A stretch of 64,000 nucleotides of DNA, taken from assembly GCF_014650495.1 (NCBI RefSeq), contig NZ_BMVB01000001.1, positions 104,003 to 168,002 on the forward strand, read 5' to 3'. Positions 36,322 to 45,237 of this stretch are shown one piece after another; positions within the stretch are counted from its first letter, which is position 1, and every line of letters begins with the position of its first letter. A program made the translations under genes and the position numbers. The DNA comes from Streptomyces cinnamoneus. Lineage in GTDB: Bacteria > Actinomycetota > Actinomycetes > Streptomycetales > Streptomycetaceae. The notes below the pieces were generated by a model that saw only the letters and a program-made list of their open reading frames with translations, was not told the DNA's origin and ran no database searches.

Positions 36322-37545
36322 ATGCGCGGAGGAAGAGTGGCCGTCGTGGGCGGCAGCGTCGCGGGGTGCGCGGCCGCCCTGGCGCTGACCAGGGCCGGCG
36401 CCGGCGAGGTCGTCGTCTACGAGCGGGCGGCCGGCGCGCTGCACGACCGCGGCATCGGCCTCGCGGTGCACAAGGAGCGCTACGCCGAGCTGGAGGCCGC
36501 CGGGTACACCGACGGCTCCATGCCGTGGGTGCGGCTCACCCGGCGCACCTGGATCACCGCCGAGGGCGGCGGGCACGCCGGACGGCTGCTGGGCGGGGTG
36601 CCGTTCCCCTTCCGCTCGTACGCCTGGGGTCCGCTGTGGAGCGCCTTGCGGGCCCGCATCCCCGCCTCCGTGGCCTACGTGCAGGGCGCCGTGGTGGAAC
36701 GGGTGGTGCCCGCACCGGACGGGGTCACGCTCTGCTTCGCCGGCGGGGGAGAAGAGCGCTTCGACCTGGTGGTCGGCGCGGACGGATACCGCTCCGTCGT
36801 CCGGGCCGCGACGCGCACCCCCGAGGTGCCCGGCTATGCGGGCTACCTGGCCTGGCGCGGCGCCGTCCCCGGTGAGCTGCTGCCGGAGCCGCGGTCCGCC
36901 TGGCCCGAGGGCGAGGCGACGACCGTCACCTTCCCCGGAGGCCACATGATCGCCTACCGCATTCCCGGTGCGCGCGGGGAGGGCGTCTCGGCCAACTGGG
37001 TTTTCTACGCCACCCCGCCGTCCACCGCCGCCCTGGCATCGGCCGACCCGACCAGCCTGCCGCCCGGCAGGGTGACGGCGGAGCTGACTGAGCATCACGA
37101 AGGCATCGTGGAGCGGTACTTCCCGCCCTACTGGCAGGACGTGGTCCGTGCCACGCCGCGCTCCGCGGCCGCGGTCCAGCCGCTGTACGACCTCGCCGTG
37201 CCCCACTACGGCCAGGACCGCCTCGTCCTCGTGGGCGACGCGGCCTCGGTGGCCCGCCCGCACATGGGCGGCGGCGCCGTCAAGGCGCTCCAGGACGTGG
37301 TGGTGCTGGAACGCTCCCTGTGTGCGGCGGACTCCTGGGCGGAGGGGGTGCGGGCCTACGACGCCGAACGCTCGCCCAGCGGGCGAGCCGTGGTCGACCT
37401 CGCCCGGCGGCTGGGCCGGGCGCAGGTCGAGGCCACTCCCGACTGGGCGGCCATGGACCAGCGGACGGTCGAGGACTGGTGGCGGCGGATCTCCGACGGC
37501 GAGCGGGGCTTCGGCGGCCACGCGCTGGAACGGCCCGCTCCGTGA
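36322..37545 (+). CDS. FAD-dependent monooxygenase (PHBH-like fold)
   Basis: This 407-residue protein starts at ATG 36322 behind AAGGAAGGGG; the frame is open 99 bp further up without a better start. The dinucleotide-binding loop is VVGGSVAGCAAALALTRAG at the N-terminus, the middle motif is DLVVGADGYRSVVR near residue 152, and the FAD motif is LVLVGDAASVARPHMGGGA near residue 302. Such enzymes hydroxylate aromatic compounds using NAD(P)H and O2. The final 40 residues include a Trp-rich stretch (EDWWRRISDG). Substrate unknown. Confidence 0.88.
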   Translation: MRGGRVAVVGGSVAGCAAALALTRAGAGEVVVYERAAGALHDRGIGLAVHKERYAELEAAGYTDGSMPWVRLTRRTWITAEGGGHAGRLLGGVPFPFRSYAWGPLWSALRARIPASVAYVQGAVVERVVPAPDGVTLCFAGGGEERFDLVVGADGYRSVVRAATRTPEVPGYAGYLAWRGAVPGELLPEPRSAWPEGEATTVTFPGGHMIAYRIPGARGEGVSANWVFYATPPSTAALASADPTSLPPGRVTAELTEHHEGIVERYFPPYWQDVVRATPRSAAAVQPLYDLAVPHYGQDRLVLVGDAASVARPHMGGGAVKALQDVVVLERSLCAADSWAEGVRAYDAERSPSGRAVVDLARRLGRAQVEATPDWAAMDQRTVEDWWRRISDGERGFGGHALERPAP

Positions 37546-37584
37546 CGGGGCGTCCGTGAGCCGGGCCGTCCTTGTTGCGACGAC

Positions 37585-37602
37585 GTGGCAAGAGCCACTT
37601 TT
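37585..37602 (+). terminator. Short intrinsic terminator after the FAD monooxygenase
   Basis: GTGGC AAGA GCCAC forms a small stem-loop followed by TTTT, about 40 bp after the stop. It is a classical, if short, Rho-independent terminator. Confidence 0.55.
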
Positions 37603-37627
37603 GCGCCATAGGAGGGCGGCCGGGCGC

Positions 37628-37633
37628 TAAGGT
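37628..37633 (+). promoter_or_regulatory. Candidate -10 element for the NiCoT leader RNA
   Basis: TAAGGT lies seven bases before the P1 stem of the riboswitch, so the transcript would start at the riboswitch itself. A standard -35 is not evident. Confidence 0.4.
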
Positions 37634-37637
37634 GGCC

Positions 37638-37831
37638 CGGCCGTGGTGTTCGGGAAGACCGGTGACAGACCCCCGTGGTCCGATTCCGGAGCGGCCCTCG
37701 CCACTGTGATCGGGGAGTGACCGTCCCGTTCCGCGCACCCCGGGTGCGCGGAGCCACTGGCAGCATCCGGCTGCCGGGAAGGCTGGGGCGGTGGCGAACG
37801 GACCCGTAAGCCAGGAGACCGGCCACGGCAT
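37638..37831 (+). ncRNA. Cobalamin riboswitch upstream of the NiCoT transporter
   Basis: The P1 stem pairs GCCGTGG (37640-37646) with CCACGGC (37823-37829). Inside are GGGAAGACCGGTGACAGA, the B12 box GCCACTG (37700-37706), GGGAAGGC, and AAGCCAGGAGACCGGCC, all in the order of the cobalamin riboswitch. It fills most of the 326-bp spacer. The transporter start is about 40 bases after P1. When cobalamin is abundant, cobalt import should be turned down. Confidence 0.93.
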
Positions 37832-37871
37832 CTCGAAATGATCCACGAGGTGCTGGAGCGTTCACCCCACC

Positions 37872-39068
37872 ATGTCCCTTTCCACCCCTTCCGCCGATCC
37901 CGCCGCGTCGCCCGGCGGTGTCCTGCCCGCCTTCCGCTGGCGCCGCCAGGACACCGTGCGGACCGCCGGCCTCCTGGCCGTCATAGCCGCCCTGCACGTC
38001 GTCGCGTTCGGCGTGCTCTTCCTGCTCGTCGTCCCGAACCACTACACCGTCGACTCCAAGGTCTTCGGCGTCGGCCTCGGCGTCACCGCCTACACCCTCG
38101 GCATGCGGCACGCCTTCGACGCCGACCACATCGCCGCCATCGACAACACCACCCGCAAGCTGATGGCCGACGGCAAGCGCCCGGTCTCCGTCGGCTTCTG
38201 GTTCGCCCTCGGGCACTCCAGCGTCGTCGTCCTGATGGCCCTGCTGGTCGCCGGCGGCACCCAGCTCGCCGGGACGCTGATGGACGAGGAGTCCACCACC
38301 CACCAGACCCTCGGCATCGTCGGCACGACCGTCTCCGGCGGCTTCCTCTACCTCATCGCCGCCCTCAACCTCATCGCGCTCGCCGGCATCCTGCGCATCT
38401 TCCGGGCCATGCGGGAGGGCCGCTACGACGAGGCCGAGCTGGAACAGCACCTGGACTCGCGCGGGTTCATGAACCGCCTCCTCGGGCGCTTCACCCGCTC
38501 CATCACCCGCCCCGGGCAGATGTACCCGCTGGGCTTCCTCTTCGGCCTCGGCTTCGACACGGCCACCGAGGTCACGCTGATGGTGATGGCCGGCAGCGGC
38601 GCCGCCGCCGGGCTGCCGTGGTACGCGATCCTGTGCCTGCCGCTGCTGTTCGCCGCCGGCATGAGCCTCTTCGACACCCTCGACGGCACATTCATGAACT
38701 TCGCCTACCAGTGGGCGTTCTCCAACCCGGTGCGCAAGGTCTACTACAACCTCACCATCACCGGCCTGTCCATCGCCGTCGCCTTCCTCATCGGCACCAT
38801 CGAACTGGTCGGCGTCCTGCACGAGAAGCTCGGCCTCGACGACCCGGTCAGCGGCTGGATCGCCGGGCTGAACCTGGACAACGTGGGCTTCGTCATCGTC
38901 GGCCTGTTCGTGGTGGTGTGGGCGATCGCGCTCGCCTACTGGCGCCTGGCGAAGGTCGAGCAGCGCTGGGCCTCCCGCACGGCCGCCGCACCGGCCGCCG
39001 GCCCCGGGACGCCGGCTGCGGTCACGGACGGGGACACCCCGGGCCCGCACACTCCTTCCGCGCGCTGA
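37872..39068 (+). CDS. NiCoT-family cobalt/nickel transporter
   Basis: This 398-residue membrane protein has the NiCoT signature RHAFDADHIAAIDNTTRK near residue 79, where the HX4DH pattern binds the metal. It also has LGHSSVVVLMALLVAGG near 113 and LFGLGFDTATEVTLMVMA near 223. About eight membrane segments are seen. The family imports Ni2+ or Co2+ with high affinity. The cobalamin riboswitch upstream and the corrin genes at 7-22 kb argue for cobalt as the main substrate. The chain ends with a hydrophilic tail. Confidence 0.93.
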   Translation: MSLSTPSADPAASPGGVLPAFRWRRQDTVRTAGLLAVIAALHVVAFGVLFLLVVPNHYTVDSKVFGVGLGVTAYTLGMRHAFDADHIAAIDNTTRKLMADGKRPVSVGFWFALGHSSVVVLMALLVAGGTQLAGTLMDEESTTHQTLGIVGTTVSGGFLYLIAALNLIALAGILRIFRAMREGRYDEAELEQHLDSRGFMNRLLGRFTRSITRPGQMYPLGFLFGLGFDTATEVTLMVMAGSGAAAGLPWYAILCLPLLFAAGMSLFDTLDGTFMNFAYQWAFSNPVRKVYYNLTITGLSIAVAFLIGTIELVGVLHEKLGLDDPVSGWIAGLNLDNVGFVIVGLFVVVWAIALAYWRLAKVEQRWASRTAAAPAAGPGTPAAVTDGDTPGPHTPSAR

Positions 39069-39249
39069 CGACGGGCGGGCTGTGCCCGGTGAGCTCCTCC
39101 CGCACCACCACCCTGGTCGGTCCGCCGCATGTCAGGCACGTGCGGGAGGAGACGTCCCGCTCCCGGTCGACCGCGGCGGCGATCCTGCGCAGGGGCCCGG
39201 AGCCGCTGCCGCCCGTACCGGAATCTGTTGCTGCGTCAGTGTCGGACAT
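39022..39249 (-). CDS. Small Cys-containing protein, possible zinc ribbon
   Basis: This 75-residue frame has ATG 39249 and codon third positions typical of the genome. It reads PLRRIAAAVDRERDVSSRTC, then LTCGGPTRVVV, and ends with KECAGPGCPRP. The CxxC and later two Cys could bind zinc. It overlaps the end of the NiCoT gene by 47 bp on the other strand. The ribosome site is weak. The function is unknown, and it may be spurious. Confidence 0.45.
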   Translation of the reverse strand: MSDTDAATDSGTGGSGSGPLRRIAAAVDRERDVSSRTCLTCGGPTRVVVREELTGHSPPVVSARKECAGPGCPRP

Positions 39250-39312
39250 GGGCTATCCCGTTCACTTCCACGCTCGTGGCTCTGCCGGAGGGTGCATCGT
39301 GGCGCACCACCC

Positions 39313-39342
39313 CTGATCACGTCAGCGCCTTGGCCCGTGATC
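39313..39342. promoter_or_regulatory. 8-bp inverted repeat in the spacer before the small Cys protein
   Basis: TGATCACG and CGTGATCA are exact inverted copies around 14 bp. They lie between the histidine kinase stop (39395) and the small gene's start (39249), both minus strand, so the repeat may be a terminator stem or an operator. Confidence 0.35.
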
Positions 39343-39394
39343 ACCCTCGGCGGGGCCGCGCAGGCCCCAAGCTGACGGCGGCCGGGGCCCGTTC

Positions 39395-40519
39395 CTACGG
39401 TCCGGCCGCCGGCAGCGTCACCTCGAACCGGCAACCGCCGGGCACGTTGCGGACCGTTGCCCGGCCGGCGTGCGCCTCGACGATGCCCCGCACGATCGCC
39501 AGCCCCAGGCCCGCGCCGCCGCGGCCGCCGGCCGGCGGGGTACGGGCCGCCGAGCCGCGCCAGCCCGTGTCGAAGACGCGCGGCAGATCCTCCTCCGCGA
39601 TGCCGCCGCACTCGTCCGTGACGGAGAGCACGACGCCGGCGCCGGTGCGCCGCGCGGCCACCGCGACCGTCCCGTCGGCGGGCGTCCGGTGGATGGCGTT
39701 GACCAGGAGGTTCCCCAGCACCCGCGTCATCTCCCTGCCGTCCACCTCGACCGGCACCGCCTCGACCGCGTCCCCCACCAGGCGGACGCCGTGCTCGCGG
39801 GCCAGCGGGCCGGCGCCTGCCAGCGCCCCGTCCACCAGGTCGTTCACCGACATGCGGCTCGGGCGCAGCGGCAGGGAGCCGGCGTGGATGCGGGAGAGCT
39901 CGAAGAGATCGCCGACCATGGCGTTGAGCCGGTCCACCTCGGTGCGGATCTGCCGGTGGTAGCGCTCCGGATCCTCGGCCACGCCGTCCTCCAGCGCCTC
40001 GGACATGGCGCGCAGCCCGGCCAGCGGCGTGCGCAGGTCGTGCGAGATCCATGCGACCAGCTCGCGCCGCGACGCGTCGAGGGTGCGCTCGCGCTCGCGG
40101 GACGCGGCCAGCCTGGCGCTGGTCGCGGCCAGCTCGCGGGAGAGCGCGTCCAGTTCGGCCGTGGCCGCGCCGCCGGGGGCCGCGAACGCGCCGGCCTCCC
40201 CGAAGGAACGGGCGGCGCGGGTCAGGTCCGCGCTGCGCGCCACCACCCAGCGCCCGAGGAGCAGCGCGGTCGCCAGCGAGATCACGGCGGCCATCGCGCA
40301 CACGGTCGTCACGGCGGTCAGGTCGTGCGAGGACAGGAACATCGCCCACGCCACCGTCAGCGTCCCGGCGAGCATCGCGGCCACCGGGACCGCGGCCACC
40401 ACGGCGAGCGACACGGCGACGGACCGGTGGCGCACGGCCCGTAGCGCGAGGGCGCCCAGCAGCCCGGCGGCAGCGGCGCCGAGGAGGGCGTAGAGGGCGA
40501 TGAGCAGCACGTCACGCAC
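39395..40519 (-). CDS. Sensor histidine kinase of an OmpR-type two-component system
   Basis: The 374-residue protein has two N-terminal membrane segments (VLLIALYALLGAAAAGLLGA and a second at about 33-95), a HAMP-like linker, and a HisKA domain with phospho-acceptor His in AWISHDLRTPL near residue 158. A HATPase domain follows with N-box LGNLLVNAIHRTPADG and G-box GGAGLGLAIVRGIVEAH. GTG 40519 overlaps the response-regulator stop by 8 bp. There is no large extracellular sensor domain, so it may sense the membrane itself. The signal is unknown. Confidence 0.93.
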   Translation of the reverse strand: MRDVLLIALYALLGAAAAGLLGALALRAVRHRSVAVSLAVVAAVPVAAMLAGTLTVAWAMFLSSHDLTAVTTVCAMAAVISLATALLLGRWVVARSADLTRAARSFGEAGAFAAPGGAATAELDALSRELAATSARLAASRERERTLDASRRELVAWISHDLRTPLAGLRAMSEALEDGVAEDPERYHRQIRTEVDRLNAMVGDLFELSRIHAGSLPLRPSRMSVNDLVDGALAGAGPLAREHGVRLVGDAVEAVPVEVDGREMTRVLGNLLVNAIHRTPADGTVAVAARRTGAGVVLSVTDECGGIAEEDLPRVFDTGWRGSAARTPPAGGRGGAGLGLAIVRGIVEAHAGRATVRNVPGGCRFEVTLPAAGP

Positions 40520-41240
40520 GGCCGGGTGCCTCCTCGCCGGGGTACGCGGCGAAGCGGTAGCCGACGCCCCACACGGTCTGGATCAGCCGCGGCCGGGCGG
40601 GGTCGTCCTCGACCTTGGCGCGCAGCCGCCGCACGTGGACCGTCACGGTGGACACGTCGCCGAACTCCCAGCCCCACACCTCGCGCATCAGCTCCTCGCG
40701 GGCACAGGCCCGCCCCGGGTGGCGCAGCAGGAACGCCAGCAGGTCGAACTCGCGGAGCGTGAGGGCCAGCTCCCGGCCGTCCTTGGCGGCGCGCCGGGCC
40801 ACGGGGTCGAGCGTCAGGCCGGCCGCGCACAGCGGCGGCGCGGCCGTCGTCGCCACCGGACGGGTGCGGCGCAGGACCGACCGTACCCGCAGGACGAGTT
40901 CGCGGGGGCTGAACGGCTTGGTGACGTAGTCGTCCGCGCCGACCTCCAGACCGAGGATGCGGTCCTCCTCCTCGCCGCGGGCGGTGAGCATGACGACGGG
41001 CAGCCGGCCGTGGTCGTGCCGCAGGGCGCGGCAGACGTCGAGGCCGTCCATGCCGCCGGGGAGCATCAGGTCGAGGACCACCAGGTCGGGACGGGCCGCG
41101 GCGGCCTTCGCCAGGGCCGTGGGCCCGTCCGCGGCGCGGTCGACGGTGCAGCCGTCGCGGGTCAGATAGCCCGCCACCACTTCGGCGACGGTCGGATCGT
41201 CGTCCACGACCAGGACGTGGGGCGGGGGGCCTTCGTGCAT
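40512..41240 (-). CDS. OmpR-family response regulator
   Basis: This protein of 242 residues starts at ATG 41240. The receiver domain has VLVVDDDPTVAEVV at its start, the phosphorylated Asp in LVVLDLMLPGG near residue 56, and a Lys in VTKPFSPREL. The C-terminal winged helix ends VTVHVRRLRAKVEDDPARPR and VWGVGYRF. It acts with the kinase encoded next. Its promoter region holds the large 41271-41343 palindrome. Targets are unknown. Confidence 0.94.
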   Translation of the reverse strand: MHEGPPPHVLVVDDDPTVAEVVAGYLTRDGCTVDRAADGPTALAKAAAARPDLVVLDLMLPGGMDGLDVCRALRHDHGRLPVVMLTARGEEEDRILGLEVGADDYVTKPFSPRELVLRVRSVLRRTRPVATTAAPPLCAAGLTLDPVARRAAKDGRELALTLREFDLLAFLLRHPGRACAREELMREVWGWEFGDVSTVTVHVRRLRAKVEDDPARPRLIQTVWGVGYRFAAYPGEEAPGRA

Positions 41241-41270
41241 GTCCCCAGCTTGGCACCCCGGAGGGCACGT

Positions 41271-41343
41271 CCCCGGCCCCGCCCCTTCCCCAGGACCGGG
41301 GCCCGGGGCGGAGCCCCGGTTACGGGAAGGGGCGGGGCCGGGG
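41271..41343. repeat. Large palindrome (20-bp perfect arms) between divergent regulator and UvrA-like genes
   Basis: CCCCGGCCCCGCCCCTTCCC (41271-41290) is exactly complementary to 41324-41343. Within it is a second hairpin centred on CCCGGGGCGGAGCCCCGG (41302-41319), identical to 18 bases of the terminator at 3317-3334. It lies upstream of both flanking genes (starts at 41240 and 41399), so it is not a terminator for either. It is likely a copy of a mobile or shared palindromic repeat. Confidence 0.7.
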
Positions 41344-41398
41344 AAATAGAATCGGTCCCCCCCCGCAACGCACGCCGACCCGATCCGCGGAGCCCCCC

Positions 41399-43828
41399 AT
41401 GCACGACCCGGCAACCCGGCCGGAGGCCACCCCGCACGACCCCTGCGTCCGCGTGCGCGGCGCCCGCGAGCACAACCTCAGGGCCGTCGACGTCGACATC
41501 CCCCGCGACGCCCTCGTCGTCTTCACCGGCGTCTCCGGCTCCGGCAAGTCCTCCCTCGCCTTCGGCACCGTCTACGCCGAGGCCCAGCGCCGGTACTTCG
41601 AGTCCGTCGCCCCCTACGCCCGCCGCCTCATCCACCAGGTCGGCGCGCCCAAGGTCGAGGAGATCACCGGGCTGCCGCCCGCCGTCGCGCTGGAGCAACG
41701 GCGCTCCGCGCCCACCTCGCGCTCCTCCGTCGGCACGGTGACCACCCTCTCCAACTCCCTGCGCATGCTCTTCTCGCGCGCCGGCACCTACCCCGAAGGG
41801 GCCGCGCGGCTGGACTCCGACGCCTTCTCGCCCAACACCGCCACCGGCGCCTGCCCCGAGTGCCACGGCATGGGCCGGGTCCACACCGTCACCGAGGACT
41901 CCCTCGTCCCCGACCCGTCGCTGTCCATCCGCGACGGCGCCATCGCCGCCTGGCCGGGCGCGTGGCAGGGCAAGAACCTCCGGGACATCCTCCACACCCT
42001 CGGCCACGACGTCGACCGGCCCTGGCGGGAGCTGCCGCGGGCGGACCGCGACTGGATCCTCTTCACCGACGAGCAGCCCGTCGTCACCGTCCACCCCGTG
42101 CGGGACGCCGACCGCATCCAACGCCCCTACCAGGGCACGTACATGAGCGCCCGCCGCTACGTGCTGCACACCTTCGCCGACTCCAAGAGCGCCGCTCTGC
42201 GGGCCCGCGCCGAACGGCACCTGGTGAGCCGGCCCTGCCCCGCGTGCGAAGGACGGCGGCTGCGGCCCGAGGCGCTCGCCGTCACCTTCGCCGGGCGGGA
42301 CATCGCCGCCCTCGCCGCCCTGCCGCTCGCCGAGCTGGCGCGGACGCTGCGCCCGGCCGCCGGCACGGGCGACGGCGCCGCCGCGGCCCTCGCCCAGGAC
42401 CTTCTCGCCCGCATCGAGGTCCTCACCGAGCTGGGCCTGGGCTACCTCAGCGTCGACCGGCCCACCCCGACCCTCTCCGCCGGAGAGCTGCAGCGGCTGC
42501 GGCTCGCCACCCAGCTGCGCTCCGGCCTCTTCGGCGTCGTCTACGTCCTCGACGAGCCCTCCGCGGGCCTGCACCCGGCGGACAGCGCCGCCCTGCTGAC
42601 CGTGCTGGACCGGCTCAAGGCCGCGGGCAACTCGCTGTTCGTCGTCGAGCACCACATGGACGTCGTGCGCCGCGCCGACTGGATCGTCGACGTCGGCCCG
42701 CAGGCGGGCGAGCACGGGGGCCGGGTGCTCTACAGCGGACCCGTCGCCGGGCTCGCGGACGTCGCGGAGTCGGCGACGCGCCGGTTCGTGTTCCCCGGCG
42801 GGGCCGCACCCCGCGCCCGCACACCCCGCGAGCCGTCCGGCGTGCTGCGGCTGCGCGGCATCACCCGGCACAACCTCCGCGGCGTCGACGCGGACTTCCC
42901 GCTCGGCGTCTTCACGGCCGTCACCGGCGTGTCCGGCTCGGGCAAGTCGACGCTGGTGGGGGAGGCGCTGGCGGAGACCGTCGGGGCGCACCTGGAGGGG
43001 CGGCAGCCGGAGGTGAAGGCCGAGGGGCTCGCGGCCTTCGGCCGGCTCGTGCGCGTCGACCAGAAGCCGATCGGCCGCACGCCCCGCTCCAACCTCGCCA
43101 CCTACACCGGCCTGTTCGACGCCGTGCGCAAGCTCTTCGCGGCCACGGACGAGGCCCGGGCCCGCGGCTACGGCGCCGGGCGCTTCTCCTTCAACGTCGT
43201 CGCCGGGCGCTGCGAGGTCTGCCAGGGCGAGGGGTTCGTCGCCGTGGAGCTGCTCTTCCTGCCCGGGACGTACGCCCCCTGCACCGCGTGCGGCGGAGCG
43301 CGCTACAACCCCGGCACCCTGGAGATCACCCACCGCGGCAGGACGATCGCCGACGTCCTCGACATGACCGTGGACGCGGCCGCCGCGTTCCTCGCCGACG
43401 TGCCCGCCGCGCTGCGCGGCCTGCGCACGCTGCAGGACGTGGGCCTGGGCTACCTGCGGCTGGGCCAGCCGGCCACGGAGCTGTCCGGTGGGGAGGCGCA
43501 GCGCATCAAGCTCGCGGCCGAGCTGCAGCGCACCCACCGCGGGCACACGCTGTACGTGCTGGACGAGCCGACGACGGGGCTGCACCCGGCGGACACGGAG
43601 GTGCTGCTGCGTCAGCTGCACGGGCTGGTGGAGGCGGGCAACACGGTCGTGGTCGTCGAGCACGACATGGCCGTGGTGGCGGGCGCGGACCACGTGATCG
43701 ACCTCGGCCCCGGCGGGGGCGAGGAGGGCGGCCGGATCGTGGCGGCCGGCAGCCCGCGCGAGGTCGCGGAGACCGCCGGGAGCGCCACGGCGCCCTACTT
43801 GGCCGCGGCGCTCCGCACGGGGCGGTAG
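41399..43828 (+). CDS. UvrA-like ABC ATPase (UvrA2/DrrC type)
   Basis: At 809 residues it is shorter than housekeeping UvrA (about 950 or more). It has two ABC modules: Walker A GVSGSGKSSLA near residue 43 with signature LSAGELQRLRLA, and GVSGSGKSTLV near 510 with LSGGEAQRIKLA. Zinc-type cysteine pairs are seen in CPECHGMG, CPACEGRR, CEVCQGEG and CTACGG. Short UvrA2/DrrC-like proteins are associated with resistance to DNA-binding drugs such as anthracyclines. It is followed by an FAD monooxygenase and a DNA glycosylase. No antibiotic cluster is visible. Confidence 0.92.
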   Translation: MHDPATRPEATPHDPCVRVRGAREHNLRAVDVDIPRDALVVFTGVSGSGKSSLAFGTVYAEAQRRYFESVAPYARRLIHQVGAPKVEEITGLPPAVALEQRRSAPTSRSSVGTVTTLSNSLRMLFSRAGTYPEGAARLDSDAFSPNTATGACPECHGMGRVHTVTEDSLVPDPSLSIRDGAIAAWPGAWQGKNLRDILHTLGHDVDRPWRELPRADRDWILFTDEQPVVTVHPVRDADRIQRPYQGTYMSARRYVLHTFADSKSAALRARAERHLVSRPCPACEGRRLRPEALAVTFAGRDIAALAALPLAELARTLRPAAGTGDGAAAALAQDLLARIEVLTELGLGYLSVDRPTPTLSAGELQRLRLATQLRSGLFGVVYVLDEPSAGLHPADSAALLTVLDRLKAAGNSLFVVEHHMDVVRRADWIVDVGPQAGEHGGRVLYSGPVAGLADVAESATRRFVFPGGAAPRARTPREPSGVLRLRGITRHNLRGVDADFPLGVFTAVTGVSGSGKSTLVGEALAETVGAHLEGRQPEVKAEGLAAFGRLVRVDQKPIGRTPRSNLATYTGLFDAVRKLFAATDEARARGYGAGRFSFNVVAGRCEVCQGEGFVAVELLFLPGTYAPCTACGGARYNPGTLEITHRGRTIADVLDMTVDAAAAFLADVPAALRGLRTLQDVGLGYLRLGQPATELSGGEAQRIKLAAELQRTHRGHTLYVLDEPTTGLHPADTEVLLRQLHGLVEAGNTVVVVEHDMAVVAGADHVIDLGPGGGEEGGRIVAAGSPREVAETAGSATAPYLAAALRTGR

Positions 43829-43838
43829 CCCCGGCCGC

Positions 43839-43866
43839 GGCCGCGCGTCGACGGCGACGCGCGGCC
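43839..43866 (+). terminator. Perfect 12-bp hairpin after the UvrA-like gene
   Basis: GGCCGCGCGTCG pairs with CGACGCGCGGCC around an ACGG tetraloop, 10 bp after the stop. It separates the UvrA-like gene from the monooxygenase gene. Confidence 0.7.
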
Positions 43867-44005
43867 GCGCGGGCCGGGACGGCGGCCGCCACGGGCTCTG
43901 GACGCGCCGCACTCCGTCTGGTTTCGTCGTGCATGAATGTTCGACCGGGCGATCGGTGCATCCGGGGACCGGGAGGCCGGACGCGACGTGTTGGGATGGA
44001 GCGCC

Positions 44006-45202
44006 ATGACCCATGCCCTGATCATCGGGGGCGGCATCGCCGGGCCCGTCACCGCGATGGCGCTCCAGCGGGCCGGCATCGGCTCCACGGTCTACGAGGC
44101 GTACCCCAGCGGCGCCGACCACGCCGGGGCGTTCCTCGTCCTGTTCGCCAACGGCCTGGAGGCGCTGGCCGTCATCGACGCCGACCGGCCCGTGCGCGAG
44201 AACTCCTTCCCCTCCGGCACCGTCGAGTTCCTCAGCGACACGGGCAGCACGCTCGGCGCCCGGCCCATCGCCGGCAGCGGTGACGGGCCGAGGCCGCGGA
44301 CGCTCCCGCGCGCCGCCCTCTACCGGGCGCTGCGCGACGAGGCCGCGCGGCGCGGCATCCGCGTCGAGCACGGCAAACGGCTCGTCTCCACCTCCACCGC
44401 CACGTCCAGCGGCCGTCGCCCGGCGGTCACGGCGGTCTTCGCGGACGGCACCCGCGCCGAAGGCGACCTGGTCATAGGCGCCGACGGCATCCACTCCCGC
44501 ACCCGCACCCTGCTGGACGCCACCGCGCCCGTCCCCCGCCACACCGGCCAGCTCACCGTCTGCGGCCGCACCCGTGCCACCGGCCATCGCGTGCCGGCCG
44601 GTACCTACCGGATGATGTACGGCCGCCGCGGCTTCTTCGGCTGCACCACCGGGCCCGACGGCACGACCTACTGGTTCGCCAACATCCCCGGCGCGGAACT
44701 GCCCAGGGCCTCGCTCACCTCCCTCACCCCCGACCGGTGGCGCAGCCGCGTCACCGGGACCTTCGCCGACGACCGTACGCCCGCCGCCGCGATCGCCGCC
44801 GCCACCGGGGACGACATCGTCGGAACGAACGCCTACGACATCCCCACCACGCCCGTGTGGCACGACACCCGCACCGTCCTCGTCGGCGACGCCGCCCACG
44901 CCACCGCCCCCAACGCCGCCCAGGGCGCGTCCATGGCCATCGAGGACGGCGTCGTCCTGGCCCGCTGCCTGCGCGACCTGCCGGTCCCGGCGGAGGCGTT
45001 CGCGGCGTACGAGCGGCTGCGGCGCGAGCGCGTCGAGCGGGTCGTCGCCATGAGCGCCGCCATGGCCGGACGCGTGGCCGCCACCCCCGAGGAGCGGCGC
45101 GCCCGCGACGAGGACGTGGCCCGCCGCATGGCGGAGGACACCGGGGGCGGCACCGAGTGGCTCACCGGCTACCGCATCGACTGGGGCGCCCCCGTCCACT
45201 GA
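44006..45202 (+). CDS. FAD-dependent monooxygenase (PHBH/TetX-like fold)
   Basis: This 398-residue protein starts at ATG 44006 behind GGATGGAG. The FAD-binding loop is LIIGGGIAGPVTAMALQRAG at the N-terminus. DLVIGADGIHSRTR lies near residue 153 and VLVGDAAHATAPNAAQGASM near residue 291. The family hydroxylates aromatic or polyketide compounds, and some members inactivate drugs. Sequence elements differ from the monooxygenase at 36322, so the two are not recent copies. The glycosylase gene follows after 35 bp, so the two may be cotranscribed. Confidence 0.9.
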   Translation: MTHALIIGGGIAGPVTAMALQRAGIGSTVYEAYPSGADHAGAFLVLFANGLEALAVIDADRPVRENSFPSGTVEFLSDTGSTLGARPIAGSGDGPRPRTLPRAALYRALRDEAARRGIRVEHGKRLVSTSTATSSGRRPAVTAVFADGTRAEGDLVIGADGIHSRTRTLLDATAPVPRHTGQLTVCGRTRATGHRVPAGTYRMMYGRRGFFGCTTGPDGTTYWFANIPGAELPRASLTSLTPDRWRSRVTGTFADDRTPAAAIAAATGDDIVGTNAYDIPTTPVWHDTRTVLVGDAAHATAPNAAQGASMAIEDGVVLARCLRDLPVPAEAFAAYERLRRERVERVVAMSAAMAGRVAATPEERRARDEDVARRMAEDTGGGTEWLTGYRIDWGAPVH

Positions 45203-45237
45203 GTTGCCGCCCCGGCCCGCTGCGGCAGACTGGAGCC

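Noticed and set aside
41162-45199. Long minus-strand frame across the UvrA-like and monooxygenase genes
   Set aside because: It is a shadow of the plus-strand genes, which have complete motifs; the minus product is Gly/Val/Arg-rich without any domain.
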